Source: JAMXLO01 sp963719805 (GTDB taxonomy: Bacteria > Pseudomonadota > Alphaproteobacteria > Acetobacterales > Acetobacteraceae). Taken from it: a stretch of DNA of 64,000 nucleotides. Below, in pieces: positions 17,595 through 27,228 of this stretch (position 1 is the stretch's first letter; each line of letters opens with the position of its first letter). Position numbers and translations under genes: made by a program. Where the stretch lies: NCBI GenBank assembly GCA_963719805.1, contig CAVRDF010000002.1:186001-250000 (forward strand). The letters are read 5' to 3'. Below the pieces are notes generated by a model, which ran no database searches, was not told the DNA's origin, and saw only the letters and a list, made by a program, of their open reading frames with translations.

Positions 17595-18053
17595 CTAGCT
17601 CCGTGCGGTCCGGCGGCGATCAAGTGCATCGGCAGCTTCGTCGATGATGGCCGCTTCGGTTGCGCGGTCCTTGAAGAACGGACCACTGTTGGCAACCACA
17701 CGCATCCGGGTCGTGCGATTGGTCAGCTTCTCCAGATCGACGTCGATCTCGCGGCCTTCGGCATTGGCCACGATCGTCCAACCGTTGTCGGACTTTTTGT
17801 CCTCGACCACCTTCATGCCCATCTCATTGAGCCCGGTCAGCGTTGCCTGCCGCACGGTGGGCATCGGCGCGACGAACGTCTTGTACGCGATCCCGTTCAG
17901 CGTGTAGTCAACGCTGGTGCCCATCGCGACGCCGGCGCTCGCGCTGAATATCGCCAACCCAGCCGGCGCGGCGCAGCCGGATAACACCAACATTGCAGCG
18001 ATCAGTACCAGCATTCCGGATCGGTGACACAGCGGGCGCGAGCGCATGGACAT
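17595..18053 (-). CDS. DUF3568-type lipoprotein
   Basis: About 152 residues with lipobox signal (MLVLIAAMLVLSG then Cys). The mature part has VDYTLNGIAYKTFVAPM, a helix LTGLNEMGMKVVEDKK and a beta strand set ending in a helix, which fits the DUF3568 family of small periplasmic lipoproteins of unknown role. Two starts are close (18053 and 18047). It lies 36 bases upstream of the repeat-protein gene on the same strand, so they may share a transcript. Confidence 0.55.
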   Translation of the reverse strand: MSMRSRPLCHRSGMLVLIAAMLVLSGCAAPAGLAIFSASAGVAMGTSVDYTLNGIAYKTFVAPMPTVRQATLTGLNEMGMKVVEDKKSDNGWTIVANAEGREIDVDLEKLTNRTTRMRVVANSGPFFKDRATEAAIIDEAADALDRRRTARS

Positions 18054-18203
18054 TCCGGTGGCAGTGATTGGCCTCTGGGAATGATCAGCTAAGGGCATGC
18101 GCGCGGCGGAGCAATGGCTGTGCCTGCTTTGTCACAGCCTGTGACGGCGTGGGATGTATGACTGATACTATCGACAATGGTTTGCGCTGCATCGGGGTTG
18201 AAA

Positions 18204-18713
18204 ATGAAATTGCCGAAACTGCTGTTGTTCGCTGTCCTCGCCCCGATTTCTGTCGGCAAGCCACCACCGGCGCACGCCGAAACGCCGTCCGCGATGTGCA
18301 CACGAGCCGGCACAAGTGACAGCCTGCAGCCGATCCCGGCGAGCCTGGTGCCTGCGGTCAATGCAGTGTTCGGCACATCGATGCCAACGCAGGCCGCCAT
18401 GGACACCACGGTGTTTCGCTGCGCCGACGGACACGTGCTGGTTTGCACAAGCGGTGCCAACCTGCCGTGCGGACATGCCAACATCGGCCGCACACCCGGC
18501 CCAGGCGTCGTCGCCTGGTGTCGCGATCATCCGGACGCCGCGGTCATTCCCGCCGTTGCAACCGGGCATGACACCATCTTCGCCTGGCGTTGTCAGGGCG
18601 ACACGCCGCGGATCGATCGCCAGGCGCTCAGGGTCGATCAGCGTGGCTTCGTCAGCCAGTACCTGGAAGCGGTTGCCGTGAGAGCGTGCCGGCCGCTCAC
18701 TTCTGCTCAATGA
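18204..18713 (+). CDS. Secreted cysteine-containing protein
   Basis: 169 residues from ATG 18204 with a signal peptide (MKLPKLLLFAVLAPISVGKP, cleavage after AHA). The mature region contains about eight cysteines spaced as if forming disulphides (AMCTRAG, VFRCADGHVLVC, LPCGHAN, AWCRDHP, AWRCQGD, VRACRPL). No family recognised. The last 17 bases overlap the 3' end of the convergent hybrid-kinase gene. Upstream TTG/GTG starts exist but would place charged residues before the signal peptide. Confidence 0.6.
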   Translation: MKLPKLLLFAVLAPISVGKPPPAHAETPSAMCTRAGTSDSLQPIPASLVPAVNAVFGTSMPTQAAMDTTVFRCADGHVLVCTSGANLPCGHANIGRTPGPGVVAWCRDHPDAAVIPAVATGHDTIFAWRCQGDTPRIDRQALRVDQRGFVSQYLEAVAVRACRPLTSAQ

Positions 18714-20629
18714 TCGCCTTGATGCGGAACGCCAGCCTCTCCATCGCGAACGGCTTGGTCATCACGTGCATGCCAGGCAGCAGATGGCCGTTGCCGATCG
18801 CTGCGTTCTCGGCATAGCCGGTGATGAACAGCACTTTTAGATTCGGCCGGATCGCGCGGACCGCATCCACCATCTGCCGTCCGTTCATGCCGCCTGGAAG
18901 ACCAACATCGGTGATCAGCAGGTCGATGCGCACATCCGATTTCAGCACCTTTAGCCCCGAGACACTGTCCGCTGCCTCGATCGCCGCATAACCGAGTTCC
19001 TCCAGGATCTCGGTGATCAGCATCCGTATGGTTGGTTCGTCATCGACGATCAGCACTGTCTCGCCCGCACCAGCGCGTGGCACCGGCATGGTGGGTTTCG
19101 CTTCTTCCGCGGCGATCGCTTCGCCGTAATACCGAGGCAGATAAAGCCGCACTGTCGTGCCGACACCTACCTCGGAATACAGCCGGACCTGCCCGCCCGA
19201 CTGCAATGCGAAGCCATAGACCATCGACAGGCCGAGACCGGTCCCTTGGCCCAACGGCTTGGTCGTGTAGAAAGGATCGAACGCCCGCGCCAGCACCTCC
19301 GGCGACATTCCTGTCCCGGTGTCGCTGATGGATATCGTGGTGTATTGGCCGGCCGGAAGGTCCTGCCTGCGCGCAGTCAAGTCGTCGATCCAGCCGTTGG
19401 CCGTCTCTATCGTCAGCCTGCCACCTTCCGGCATCGCATCCCGAGCGTTGATGCACAGGTTCAGGATTGCCGCCTCAAGCTGATTCGGATCGCACAACGT
19501 CGGCCACAGACTGGCGGAAAGCACGGCTTCCAGTTTGATCTCCGGCCCCATCGTCCGTTGCAGCAAATCCTCCATGCTGGTGACCAACCGATTTGCGTCG
19601 GTCGGTTTCGGATCGAGCGTCTGTCGTCGCGCGAATGCCAGCAGCCGATGTGTCAACGCGGCAGCGCGCGCCGTCGCAACCTGTGCACCGACAATGTATC
19701 GCTCCAGGTCGCCCACGCGCCCCTGCGCCATGCGCGACCGCATCAATTCCAGGCTGCCGGAAATTCCCGTCAGCAAATTGTTGAAGTCGTGCGCGATGCC
19801 GCCGGTGAGCTGCCCGACCGCCTCCATCTTCTGCGCCTGCGCAAGCTGTTCGCGCGATTGTTCCAATTGCAGCTGCGTCTCGCGCCGCTCGGTCAGATCG
19901 CGCGTGATCTTGGCGAACCCAATCAGTTTCCCGTCATCGTCATGGATCGCATCGATCACCGCGCTGGCCCAGAACCGGCTGCCATCCTTGCGCATGCGCC
20001 AGCCTTCCGCCTCATAGCGTCCCTCCTCGCGGGCTCGCTCCAACGCGTTCCACGGCAGGCGGACGTCGATATCTTCCGGCGTATAGAATCGCGAGAAGTG
20101 CTGTCCGAGGATCTCGCTCTCCGCGTAGCCCTTGATCCGCGCTGCGCCGGCATTCCAGTTGGTCACGTTGCCGTCCGGGTCGAGCATGTAGATCGCATAA
20201 TCGGTCACCCCTTGGACCAGCAGGCGAAACCGCCGCTCGCTCTCCAAAGTCGCGATTTGCACCGCGCGTTGCTCGGTCATGTCGCGCGTTACTTTGGCGA
20301 AGCCGAAAAGCTCACCATTCTGCCATACCGGATCGATCATGACGGCGGCCCAGAACCGGCTGCCATCCTTGCGCATGCGCCAACCTCGGCCGTGAAGCGG
20401 CCCGCCGTCGCCGCCGTCTTCAGCGCCTTTTGGGGGACGCCCGCCGCCCGGTCCTCCGCCGTATAGAATCGGGCGAAATTCTTACCTATGACTTCAGATG
20501 CGCTGTAGCCCTTGATCCGCTGGCACCAGGATTCCAGCTGACAATGTCACCCACAGGGTCAAGCATGTAGATCGCGTAATCGACCACATTTTGGACAAGC
20601 AACTCGTAGATGTTTGACGTCGAAGACAC
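18697..20629 (-). CDS. PAS hybrid histidine kinase with C-terminal receiver (frameshifted N-terminus)
   Basis: A soluble hybrid kinase of about 644 residues if repaired. Order: PAS 1 (IYELLVQNVVDYAIYMLDP...), PAS 2 (RLLVQGVTDYAIYMLDPDG), HisKA with GGIAHDFNNLLTGI (phospho-His), HATPase (NLCINARDAMPEGG; TGLGLSMVYG), and a receiver (VLIVDDEP; LLITDVGLPGG). The uninterrupted frame begins only at 20,376. Upstream sequence still encodes PAS 1 from a GTG at 20,629, but in shifted frames: one break near 20,520 (before RIKGYSASEVIG) and one near 20,385 (before WRMRKDGSRFW). The two PAS domains are clearly duplicates. The breaks are single-base deletions, probably consensus errors. Confidence 0.82.
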
Positions 20630-20677
20630 GGCGACCTGCTTACCCCCGATCGGTGGACAGAACGTGGCCTCGCCGCA

Positions 20678-21942
20678 TCACAACCCCGAGCGCGCCTGCG
20701 CATCGCGTTGATACACCGCGTAGATCGCCTTGCCGATAAGCGACGTCTCACCGGCCATGCACTGTTGATACACCTTGGCGCGCGTCGCCTGCACGGCTTT
20801 GTCATCCGGCGCGGCATCAGCGGCAAGCTCGATCAAAAATGCGGCCAGCCGCGTCCGCCCGGCTTCCGCCAGAATGGCCGCGCGGTCCGATAGCTTGTCC
20901 GCCCCGCCGGCCAGCGCCGCCAGCTCCACCGCCAGTTCGGCCGCCGGCGCGGGCTTCAGGTGCGCCGGGTTGCCATCGAACCATCCCGCGAAGAGATGCC
21001 AGATGCCGCGCACCACGAACTCCGGTTCGTCGTATTTCGGCAGCAGATACGGCTTCGCCATCAATTCTGCCGGTGCCGACACCGCATGCAGGATCTCGTC
21101 CAGCGTGCAGCCGCGGTTCATCAGTGTCAGCGTCTGCCGTGTCAGGCTCTCCAGCACCTCGGCGCCGTCATTCAGCACCTGTGCCGCCCTGGCGGCACCG
21201 AAAATCACCGGGCCATGTCCCGGAATAAGCACCTCGGGCCGCAGGCTTTGCATCCGTCGCAAGGCCATTGCCCAGTCCGGCGCATAGCGCTGCACCTTGC
21301 GCGGATTGCCCGCATTCGGGAACATCCAGATCACGAAGTCACCGCTGGCCAATACCCCGCGCGCGGGCAGCCAGACGAACGTCGCGTCATCCGTCTCGCC
21401 CCGTCCATGCTCCAGCTCGATGCGTTCGCCGCCAATGGTCAGCGACAGCGTGTCGTCAAACACTTCGTCGGGCCGCCGCTGGCCGATCGGATAGACGTAG
21501 TCCGGGAAGCCGAACTGTTGGCCCTGCACGATGCTGTTGAAGCCATGCGACGTCTCATAACGCGTCATCCGCTGCAGCACGTTGCGGTGTGCGATAATGC
21601 GCGGCCTGGCAACGCCGCGCGCATCGGCCTCCTCATCGATCAGCTTTATCCCGCTGGTGTGGTCGATGTGGCCGTGCGTGTAGATAACTGTATGAACAGG
21701 GCTGTCATCCCAACGGCGCACGGCGGCAAGCGTCTGCGCCGCCGTATCAGGCTTGGCGGTGTCGATGAACACCAGGCCCGCCGCGTACGGATGACACTGA
21801 CGGCGCCGCAGAAATACGTCGTGTGGACCGTGATGACGTCGTCCGCGACGTGGGTGATCGCACCCTTGGCAACCGACTGCGTCCATTCCTCCATCGCGGC
21901 CGAGCCATCCCACAGCCGCTCGAACAACGCGTCCTGTCGCAT
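20678..21942 (-). CDS. Alkyl/aryl-sulfatase-like metallo-beta-lactamase protein (one frameshift)
   Basis: About 421 residues. The metallo-beta-lactamase core carries TVIYTHGHIDHTSG (HxHxDH zinc motif), a downstream Glu/Asp-containing ELEHGRGETDDATF, and VLIPGHGPV. The C-terminal half fits the SDS hydrolase dimerisation domain (DNLLP-like segment, PEFVVRGIWHLFAGWFDGNP) and the start of the SCP2-like domain, as in SdsA1/BDS1 alkylsulfatases. N-terminus MRQDALFERLWDG at 21942 is in another frame from the rest; a one- or two-base indel near 21,783 joins ITVHTTYFCGAVSVIRT to AGLVFIDTAKPD. Sulfatase activity is inferred from family. Confidence 0.8.
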
Positions 21943-21943
21943 G

Positions 21944-22446
21944 CTAGCGGTCCTTTGCCTTGGTGCTCTGTCCAGGAAGTGCAGCATTGCCGCATTGAAC
22001 AGTGCCGGGTCCTGCAGGAACGCGAAGTGGCTGACGTTCGGCAGGACAACAGCCCCGCACCATGGATGGTCGCCGCGATGTACTCAGTGTGCGCACGCTT
22101 GATCGCCTCGTCGTGATCGCCATCCACCACCAGCACGGGTGAGCGTATCGCTTGCAGCTGGGCATCCGTCCAGTTCGGCTCGCTCGCCCACATCTTGTGA
22201 TCTGCGCGACGAACGCGTCGTACTGTTCGGCGTCGCCGACAGCCGGCGACCCTCGCCGACACACTCGATAAATCGAGCGAACGTCGGTTCTTCTCCAGCC
22301 CGTTGTGCACGCCCGATGTCTGTAGTGGCAGCGAACGCAAAGATGCGGCCAACATGGTCCGCATGCCGCATCGCCAGGTCGAGGCAGAGGATCGCACCGT
22401 CGCTCCAGCCAACCACATCCGCCTTCGCCACATGCAGCGTATCCAC
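21944..22446 (-). pseudogene. Alpha/beta hydrolase, truncated at the junction and frameshifted
   Basis: C-terminal two thirds of an alpha/beta hydrolase. The nucleophile elbow VVGWSDGAIL lies near the cut end. The acid-loop region SPVLVVDGDHDEAIKR and a final histidine block of the SHFAFLQDP type follow in three different frames, so at least three indels occur between 21,960 and 22,260. The N-terminal strand-helix region (HG oxyanion block) is missing: the reading frame ends at about 22,446, where verrucomicrobial sequence begins. The stop at 21,944 overlaps the next gene start region. It is probably whole in the source genome. Confidence 0.65.
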
Positions 22447-22465
22447 AGGGCCGCGGCGATTTGGT
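22440..22465. other. Junction between alphaproteobacterial and verrucomicrobial sequence
   Basis: On the minus strand the LEPLEARIAPA protein runs into PNDQIAAAL, then without interruption into hydrolase sequence in a wrong frame. The hydrolase frame begins at the same bases (VDTLHVAKADVVGW). The overlap is only a few bases (CTGTGGA region). Gene content, lineage markers and coding style all switch here. Confidence 0.75.
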
Positions 22466-22709
22466 CGTTAGGATTCGCGGGGCCGCCGTTCACGGACCCG
22501 TCGGCGATGTTGACGAAATTCAGAGCACCGAAGTCAGCGTGGGTCGCGGTTTTGCCTTCGCGAGCACTCGCATCATGGTCGACGTACTCCGTATTGTCCG
22601 CGTCCACACCGATCCCAGTGTAACCGATCTTCATCGTGGCGGGAGCGATACGCGCCTCGAGAGGTTCAATGTATCCAACGGAGCGGCGGGGGGTAATGGA
22701 TGACGTCAT
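22447..22709 (-). pseudogene. N-terminus of a verrucomicrobial IEPLEARIAPA exported protein
   Basis: Starts MTSSITPRRSVGYIEPLEAR then IAPA, the N-terminal tag typical of exported and surface proteins in Verrucomicrobia and relatives (a RRxxxxxLEPLEARIAPA-like signal). About 85 residues survive, continuing with KIGYTGIGVDADNTEYVDHD and ending at the junction. What follows in these proteins is usually repeat-rich (FG-GAP, autotransporter-like or integrin-like); here that part is missing. Start ATG 22709; AT-rich sequence upstream. Location at the cell envelope is inferred. Confidence 0.7.
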
Positions 22710-23079
22710 GGCAGGTGAGTTAATAAGGGGATTTGGGGGAAAATGCAACCGTCGAATTATCTTTTTATCTAGAGCGGTGGGGGAGAGTCGACCGAAACGA
22801 AAAAAGGTCAACCCCGATCTTGAAAATTTTTTGATCGCGGAGCGAAACGAGACTGCCGGCGCAGCGTTCTTTACCCTGAAAATGCGGCAGAAGGAAAGGA
22901 GGGAAACGGGGCACCGCCCGGATCGCTCCACGAGGGCGCGACGGAGGAGAGCCGCGAGGGCACAATGGTTTTGGGGTGGAATGCTGGGGTCCGCGGCACA
23001 GTTGCGCGCGGGCGCGTCCGGGCTGGACCGGACACGTGGGGGCTTCGGAGATGGGGCGCGATGGTCGCCCCGGCGGGTC
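22710..23079. other. Intergenic region, no gene seen
   Basis: 370 bases between two minus-strand genes. The first 200 bases upstream of the IEPLEARIAPA gene are unusually AT-rich for this GC-rich contig (runs such as ATTATCTTTTTATC and AAAATTTTTTGATC), consistent with promoter DNA for that gene. The rest is GC-rich with no supported frame. I see no tRNA or riboswitch-like structure. Confidence 0.4.
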
Positions 23080-23397
23080 CTACGACTCGACCTGCTGCTG
23101 CGGCTGGCCTTTGAGGCGCTTGGTGACGTCCAGCTCGATCGTGCCGTACTTCGACTCGTAGTTCTGGATCGTGGCCATCAGGTGCAGGCAGAGGCGCTTG
23201 GCCGCGTCGTGCGACATGATCACCCGCGTCTCGAGTTTCAGAGGCTCATCGAGCATCTGGCCGAAGAAGTTGGGGTTCATGCCGTAGTCGACGATCACCT
23301 CGTTGGGCGTCTGCGCGATGCGACAGACGTTGGCGTAGGTGGTCTTGAGACCGGCTTGATCGATGGTGGGGGTTGCTGCTTTGTTGGGTTCGCTCAT
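23080..23397 (-). CDS. DUF3467 family protein
   Basis: 105 residues, MSEPNKAATPTIDQAGLKTT onwards, with TYANVCRIAQTPNEVIVDYG, FFGQMLDEPLKLETRVIMS and AKRLCLHLMATIQNYESKYG. This order (anchored YANxxxxxxTPxEVxxDFG, then RVxMSxxxAKRLxxxL) is the DUF3467 signature, a small cytoplasmic protein found in many phyla with no known role. Start ATG 23397; the longer frame upstream overlaps the recO region on the other strand and is unlikely. Divergent from recO. Confidence 0.85.
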   Translation of the reverse strand: MSEPNKAATPTIDQAGLKTTYANVCRIAQTPNEVIVDYGMNPNFFGQMLDEPLKLETRVIMSHDAAKRLCLHLMATIQNYESKYGTIELDVTKRLKGQPQQQVES

Positions 23398-23515
23398 AAA
23401 ATTGTGAGTTCGTGAAGAATCAGGCGTATAAGAGGGCTTCACGAGCCGCAATAGAATTTCGTCCCCGGAGAGCTTCTCGCGTGTCAAGAACTCGCCCAGT
23501 CCCATCCGCCCGCCC

Positions 23516-24052
23516 TTGGAAACCACCCCCGCCATCCTGCTGCGCCGCACGAAATTGACCGACACGAGCCTCATCGTGACCTGGTTGACGGAGGCGCACG
23601 GCCGCGTGAAAACCGTCGGCAAAGGCGCGCGCGGCGCGAAGAGCCCCTTCGCCGGCGTGCTCGATCTCTTTTTCACCTGCGAAATTTCCTACGTCCGCAG
23701 CCGGCGGACCGATCTCCACAGCCTGCGCGAGGTCCGTCTGGTCGAGCCGCACGCACAGCTCCGCTTCGACTACCCGCGGCTGGCCCTCGCCTCCTACTTC
23801 GCCGAGTTACTCGAGCTCGTCACCGAACCCGAGCACCCCGTCCCGGAGATGTACGACCTCCTCCGGCGGGCGCTCGGTTATCTCAACACCCACCCGGCGG
23901 ACCAGCGCGCGCTCAACCACTTCGAGACCGAGGTCGCGAAAGCGCTCGGCATCCACCAGGCCACCGTCGCCCCTGCCACGGCCATCGCCCGCGCCTACCA
24001 TCGGCTGCCGGTCTCGCGCGACACCCTGCCACCCCTCCCCGCGCGGGCCTGA
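23516..24052 (+). CDS. recO: DNA repair protein RecO (short)
   Basis: Recombination mediator that loads RecA on SSB-coated DNA with RecR. The OB-fold N-terminus is clear: TPAILLRRTKLTDTSLIVTW, HGRVKTVGKGARGAKSPFAG, LDLFFTCEISYVRS. The helical part has YFAELLELVTEPEHPVPEMY. At 178 residues it is shorter than the usual 230-260 and lacks the zinc-finger cysteine region, ending in a Pro/Arg-rich tail; either a lineage trait or a frame break near the end. A TTG at 23516 is the apparent start. It lies 1.8 kb from recA. Confidence 0.78.
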   Translation: METTPAILLRRTKLTDTSLIVTWLTEAHGRVKTVGKGARGAKSPFAGVLDLFFTCEISYVRSRRTDLHSLREVRLVEPHAQLRFDYPRLALASYFAELLELVTEPEHPVPEMYDLLRRALGYLNTHPADQRALNHFETEVAKALGIHQATVAPATAIARAYHRLPVSRDTLPPLPARA

Positions 24053-24054
24053 CG

Positions 24055-25651
24055 TTACTTGCCCAAAATCCCCTCGGCGCCGAGCACCTCGAACACATGC
24101 GCCAGGACGGTCCGGTAGTGCTTCGGGGCGACCACGTCGGGCGACTCGTGCTCGAGCGCGAGGAAGTCGTCGTAGTCGTCCTTGAGCTTGAGGATGAGCA
24201 GGTTCTTGAGTTGCAGGCTGCTGTCCTCGACCGGCGTGCCGGCGACGAGGCCGGTGCTGGCGGCGCGGTCTTCGCTGTCGGCGGTGAGATCCTCGATCCG
24301 CTGCTGGAGCTCGGCGTTGCGCGCTTCGAGCTGGATGTTGAGGCGCGCCAATTCTTCGGCGCTCGGCTCGCCGGCGATCACCGGCGCGGAGGCGCGCTCG
24401 GGCCGGCGCGGCTTCTCTTCACGCTGCCGGAGCTTGCTCTGCGCTGTGCTCAGCTCGGACCGCAGCGAGGCGACGTGCGCCTCGATTTGCCGCAGGGTCT
24501 CGTTGAGATTGAAAGTTCCGCCGCCGCGCCGGTCGCGATCGCGCTCGCGGCCCTGCTCGCGCTCGCGTCACGCGGCGGGATGGTCTTCGACTCGTAGACC
24601 GGCCGCGGCTTCCGCGGAGCGGCCGGCTGGCCGTCCTCGTCCTCCTCGCGCTCGTCGGCCTGGCGCCCGTCCTCGTCCTCGTCGTCCTCTTCACGCTCGG
24701 CGCGCGGCTCACCGCGCTCTGCGCCTTCCTCGTGCTCATCGCGTTCCTCCCGCTGTTCCCGCTCTTCCCGTGGCGCGCCGCCACGGCTGCGCGGTTCGCG
24801 CTCGGCGGGCGCGGCCGGCTGCTCGGCTTTCAGGGTGCTGAGAATCTCCTCCGGCAACCCTTCGACTTCGCGCCGCAGCACGCCCTGCCATTTGCCGCTC
24901 CAGCGGTTGAGGCCTTTGACACCGCGTCCTGGACGACGGGCGGGAGCTTCGCCAGTTTGCCCGCTTCCGAGGCCCACTTGATTACGCCGAGTTGCGTCAC
25001 GGGCGCGTGCGGCACGAGGAAAACCGCGAGCAGCGCGCAGTGGACCAGTTGGTCCGACTCCGCCGGCTTGAGGTCGGCCAGCGGCAATTGCGCGATCCAC
25101 GGCTTCGCGCGGCCGATGAGGACATTCGCGAAAATCTGCGCATTGCGCGCGGTCAGCACGCCGGTCTCCTTGTCGCGGATTTCCTTGGCGACGGTCACCG
25201 CGAGCTTGGCCGCGATCGGCGGCTCGAGCTTGAAGAGCCCGCGCGCCAGGCTGAGCCGCACGCGCCGCGCCGGCTCGCTGTCGACCCGCGCCAGTCCCGC
25301 CAGCAGCCGGTTGCGCATCGTCGGCTTCATCTCGGGCCAGGCGTTGGTGACGCCGGTCACGCCGACGATCCACGGCAGCTTGGGCAATTGCTCGACCACG
25401 CGCGCCACGCCGTCGCGCCCCTCGAGCAGGGCGGCGGCGATGAGTTGCGTCGCCTGCTCCTCGTCGGGCGCGGCGAGGCGGCCTTTCATCGCGCGGTCGG
25501 CGAGTTGGGTCAGCGGATCGCTCGATTCGCCGGCCGCGGGCTCGGGCGGCGCATCTGCGGCAGCGGGCGTCTCTGCGGGCGGCGCGGCCGGCGGCTGGGT
25601 TTCATCCGTCGGCGGCGCGGGCTGTTCGTCTGAGGTCAAATCGGGATCCAT
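24055..25651 (-). pseudogene. Charged, coiled-coil hypothetical protein, two frameshifts
   Basis: One gene of about 530 residues split over three frames. N-terminus MDPDLTSDEQPAPPTDETQP is an acidic Pro/Ala-rich disordered segment. Residues about 45-245 are an all-helical, HEAT-like domain (LTQLADRAMKGRL, IAAKLAVTVAKEIRDKETGV). A frame change near 24,925 leads to VKGLNRWSGKWQGVLRREVE and a strongly charged Glu/Arg/Asp tract. A second change near 24,560 leads to GGGTFNLNETLRQIEAHVAS and a coiled coil, ending FEVLGAEGILGK. I do not know the family. Both breaks look like single-base errors because coding character continues. Confidence 0.65.
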
Positions 25652-25830
25652 TGCTTGAAAAGGGTGGCGCCGGGCGAGGCTCGGGCGCGCTGCCTATAAG
25701 CAGAGGGCGCCCCGCGGGAGGCGAGAAAAAAGCTCGCGCGAAAGAATAGGTTCGACCGGAAGCCCCGGCCGGCTTCTCATCGCCCACCGCTTTCTTTTCA
25801 CCCGCTACCCATCCCTTTTCTCTCGATCCC

Positions 25831-26871
25831 ATGGCCCGAACCGAACCCGCCGCCGACGACAAAGCCGGCATCGCCCGCAACAAGAACCTCGACCTCGCCA
25901 TCCAGCAGATCGCGAAGGATTTCGGCGACGGCGCCATCATGCGCCTCGGCGACAAGAAGATCGAGAACATCGACGTCATCCCGACGGGCAACATCCTGAT
26001 CGACCGCGCGCTCGGCACGGGCGGCTTCCCGCGCGGCCGCATCGTGGAGGTCTTCGGCCCGGAGAGCTCGGGCAAGACGACGCTGACGCTGACCGTCATC
26101 GCGCAGGCGCAAAAGCGCGGCGGGCTCGCGGCGTTCATCGACGTGGAGCACGCGCTCGACCCGCAATACGCGCGCAAGCTCGGGGTCAATCTCGAGGATC
26201 TCCTCGTCTCCCAGCCGCGCTCCGGTGAGGAAGCGCTCCGCATTTGCGAGACGCTCGTCCGCTCGAATGCGCTCGACGTCATCGTCATCGATTCCGTCGC
26301 GGCGCTGGTGACCAAGGCCGAACTCGAAGGCGAGATCGGCGACACGACCGTCGGCGCGCAGGCGCGGCTGATGAGCGCGGCGCTGCGCAAGCTGACCTCG
26401 CTCATTTCCAAGGCGCGCACCTGCGTCATTTTCACCAACCAGATCCGCGAGAAGATCGGCGTCATGTTCGGCAATCCCGAGACGACCCCCGGCGGCAAGG
26501 CGCTGAAATTCTACGCCAGCGTGCGCGTCGACATCCGCCGCATCGGCGCGATCAAGCAAACCGACGGCACGGTGACCGGCAACCGCACGAAGATCAAAGT
26601 GGTGAAGAACAAGGTCGCGCCGCCCTTCACCGAGGCGGAGTTCGACATCATGTACAACGAGGGGATCTCGTCCACCGGCGCGCTGCTCGACCTCGCGCTG
26701 GAGCAGGGCATCGTGGAAAAGCGCGGCTCGTGGCTTTCCTACAAGGGCGCGCAACTGGCGCAGGGGCGCGACGCGGCGAAGGACATCCTGAAGAACGACG
26801 AAGCGCTGTACGGAGAGATCGAGGCGGCCGTGAAGGAGAAGCTGAACGCCATCTCCGCGGGGAAGAAATAA
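25831..26871 (+). CDS. recA: Recombinase RecA
   Basis: 346 residues, full length and intact. Walker A GPESSGKTT, the KAEIEGEIGD-type loop (KAELEGEIGDTTVGAQARLM), DNA-binding loop 2 (IREKIGVMFGNPETTPGGKALKF) and the RecA signature ALKFYASVR are all present. The C-terminal domain ends NAISAGKK. Start ATG 25831. Roles are strand exchange, SOS activation and recombination repair. Codon use is verrucomicrobial GC-rich. Directly after the stop an open frame continues without a start codon (see next entry). Confidence 0.97.
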   Translation: MARTEPAADDKAGIARNKNLDLAIQQIAKDFGDGAIMRLGDKKIENIDVIPTGNILIDRALGTGGFPRGRIVEVFGPESSGKTTLTLTVIAQAQKRGGLAAFIDVEHALDPQYARKLGVNLEDLLVSQPRSGEEALRICETLVRSNALDVIVIDSVAALVTKAELEGEIGDTTVGAQARLMSAALRKLTSLISKARTCVIFTNQIREKIGVMFGNPETTPGGKALKFYASVRVDIRRIGAIKQTDGTVTGNRTKIKVVKNKVAPPFTEAEFDIMYNEGISSTGALLDLALEQGIVEKRGSWLSYKGAQLAQGRDAAKDILKNDEALYGEIEAAVKEKLNAISAGKK

Positions 26872-27204
26872 GGCCGCGTCTCGCAATTAGGGGACGCTGA
26901 TTCACGGCGGCGCCCTGCGCGCGCCATCGCCGCGGCCCTTTGTGTCATTGCCGGCTTGGGCGTCTTTGGGAGTGCGTCATTTATTTATTTCCAGTTTTTA
27001 GCGCATCGATGGCTCGAAACCCTGCCGTTACGATGGCTTGGAATCGTGACGGTCATCCCCGAAACCGCCTTTTTTCAGCCAAACGGCGAAGATTTCGCCG
27101 ACAACGTCCACTTGACCGAAACGGCCCAGGATCGCTTCACCCGGGGATTGGCGGCTTACTTGTTAGAGAAGGGACTCGTCGCGCAACCAGCGCTTCGCGA
27201 ATGA
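26872..27204 (+). pseudogene. C-terminal fragment of an SGNH/GDSL-like membrane-anchored protein
   Basis: Reading on in the recA frame after its stop gives about 110 residues without any start codon in the first 80. There is a hydrophobic helix (IAAALCVIAGLGVFGSASFI), then FQFLAHRWLETLPLRWLGIV, then FQPNGEDFADNVHLTETAQD and RFTRGLAAYLLEKGL. The DxVHLTxxGxxxFA block is the C-terminal Asp-His motif of SGNH hydrolases. So this is the 3' end of a gene whose 5' part is missing. The cut is within a few tens of bases of the recA stop, which suggests a deletion or a join in the assembly. Confidence 0.55.
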
Positions 27205-27228
27205 ATTGCGGGCTCCGTAAGACTCGCG

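Noticed and set aside
25831..26871. recA as a possible transferred gene near the junction
   Set aside because: Its sequence and neighbours (DUF3467, recO) fit a Verrucomicrobium, and the frame is intact; nothing suggests transfer.
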